Shown: piece by piece, positions 5,735 to 6,230 of the stretch
Numbering within the stretch: the stretch's first letter is position 1
Layout of the letters: every line of letters begins with the position of its first letter
Assembly: GCA_030040295.1 (NCBI GenBank)
Contig: JASHTZ010000277.1
Location: forward strand, 1 to 6,230
Direction of reading: 5' to 3'
DNA length: 6,230 nucleotides
Source of the DNA: Terriglobia bacterium
GTDB taxonomy: Bacteria; Acidobacteriota; Terriglobia; UBA7540
The notes under the pieces: generated by a model
What the model was told of the DNA's origin: nothing
The model's database searches: none
What the model saw: only the letters and a program-made list of their open reading frames with translations
Position numbers and translations under genes: made by a program

Positions 5735-6230
5735 ATGGGCGGCGGAATTACTCCGCAGGACGTTGTGAACGCGCTCCGCAGGGTGAAGGATCCGGACCTG
5801 GGGCGGGACATCGTCACGCTGGGGTTCATTAAGGAATTGGAAGTGGGAGACAGGCGGGTTTCATTCGCGCTGCAACTGAGCTCGCCGGCATCTCCGGCCC
5901 GCAATCAATTGGTAACCCAGGCGCGCGAGGCAGTGCTGGCCCTGGGCGCTGCCGACGTGGAGGTTCGAGTGGTGGCGGCCAGCCCGCCGCGCGCTCCCAA
6001 TCCGTCGCTGATTCCCCAGGTAAAACACACCATCGCGGTGGCGAGCGGCAAGGGCGGCGTGGGGAAATCCACTGTGGCGGCAAATTTGGCGATTGCTCTG
6101 CATACTGGGGGGGCAAAGGTTGGCCTGCTGGACACCGACGTTTACGGGCCCAGCGTGCCCATCCTCATGGGTGGAAACGAAGCGCCACAAGTTGTGGAAG
6201 GGAAGATCGAGCCTCCCGTGGAGTACGGCA
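5735..6230 (+). CDS. mrp: Mrp/ApbC (NBP35-type) Fe-S cluster carrier ATPase, N-terminal part
   Basis: The frame is open from the ATG at 5735 to the right edge, giving 165 residues of a protein normally about 350-370 long. Residues 7-82 form a MIP18/DUF59 domain ([28 protein letters not shown]). A linker follows, then the P-loop ATPase: deviant Walker [13 protein letters not shown] (102-113, with K106 and K111) and [12 protein letters not shown] (131-142), diagnostic of the Mrp/NBP35 branch of the MinD/ParA superfamily. These cytosolic ATPases bind a [4Fe-4S] cluster as dimers and pass it to apoproteins; the CxxC ligands would be in the missing C-terminal part. The start is supported by GGAGAGG at 5724-5730. 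The usual DUF59 cysteine (in a PACP-like motif) is replaced by serine here, PASP with S53. A sigma70-like promoter precedes it. The identification is firm despite truncation by the window. Confidence 0.95.
   Translation, partial: MGGGITPQDVVNALRRVKDPDLGRDIVTLGFIKELEVGDRRVSFALQLSSPASPARNQLVTQAREAVLALGAADVEVRVVAASPPRAPNPSLIPQVKHTIAVASGKGGVGKSTVAANLAIALHTGGAKVGLLDTDVYGPSVPILMGGNEAPQVVEGKIEPPVEYG

Noticed and set aside
1..6230. CRISPR arrays, tRNA or rRNA genes, transposase genes, defence or toxin-antitoxin modules
   Set aside because: No regularly spaced repeats, no cloverleaf-like segment noticed, and every coding region is explained by metabolic or housekeeping families.

Overview
The window looks like ordinary chromosome from a GC-rich, Gram-negative-type soil or sediment bacterium. 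Acidobacteriota (Bryobacterales/Solibacter-like) is my best guess. This is inferred from the style of the genes: a Tat-exported GH29 glycosidase, a periplasmic TPR protein, an Mrp ATPase with an N-terminal MIP18/DUF59 domain, and AGGAGG-type ribosome binding sites. No rRNA or other taxonomic marker is present, so the assignment is tentative.

Layout: a left-facing pair occupies 1-1249, made of the N-terminus of a Gfo/Idh/MocA oxidoreductase overlapping the end of a zinc-dependent medium-chain dehydrogenase. A 162-bp divergent control region (1250-1411) separates it from a right-facing Tat-exported alpha-L-fucosidase (1412-2917). A 97-bp convergent gap rich in inverted repeats follows, and then a left-facing small cupin resembling KdgF (3015-3362). 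The next gap (3363-3700) holds a 130-bp element with 20-bp terminal inverted repeats and a flanking TTGG duplication, very probably a non-autonomous transposon (MITE). To its right, an isoprenylcysteine-methyltransferase-like membrane protein (3701-4312) and a secreted TPR protein (4326-5504) form a likely operon. After a 230-bp gap with a good sigma70-like promoter, an Mrp/ApbC Fe-S carrier ATPase begins at 5735 and runs off the right edge.

The left half reads as a small carbohydrate-use locus. An exported fucosidase would release a terminal deoxysugar, two NAD(P)-type oxidoreductases could oxidise sugars or polyols, and the KdgF-like cupin would suit uronate (pectin or alginate type) degradation. 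The link between these genes rests on proximity and family knowledge only. The right half is housekeeping: envelope or periplasmic proteins and Fe-S cluster delivery.

I see no CRISPR array, no tRNA or rRNA, no toxin-antitoxin or phage-defence module, and no convincing novel multi-gene system. The points most worth a second look are the MITE-like element, the second inverted repeat at 2929-2984, the non-canonical GH29 motifs, and a Cys-to-Ser change in the Mrp DUF59 domain.
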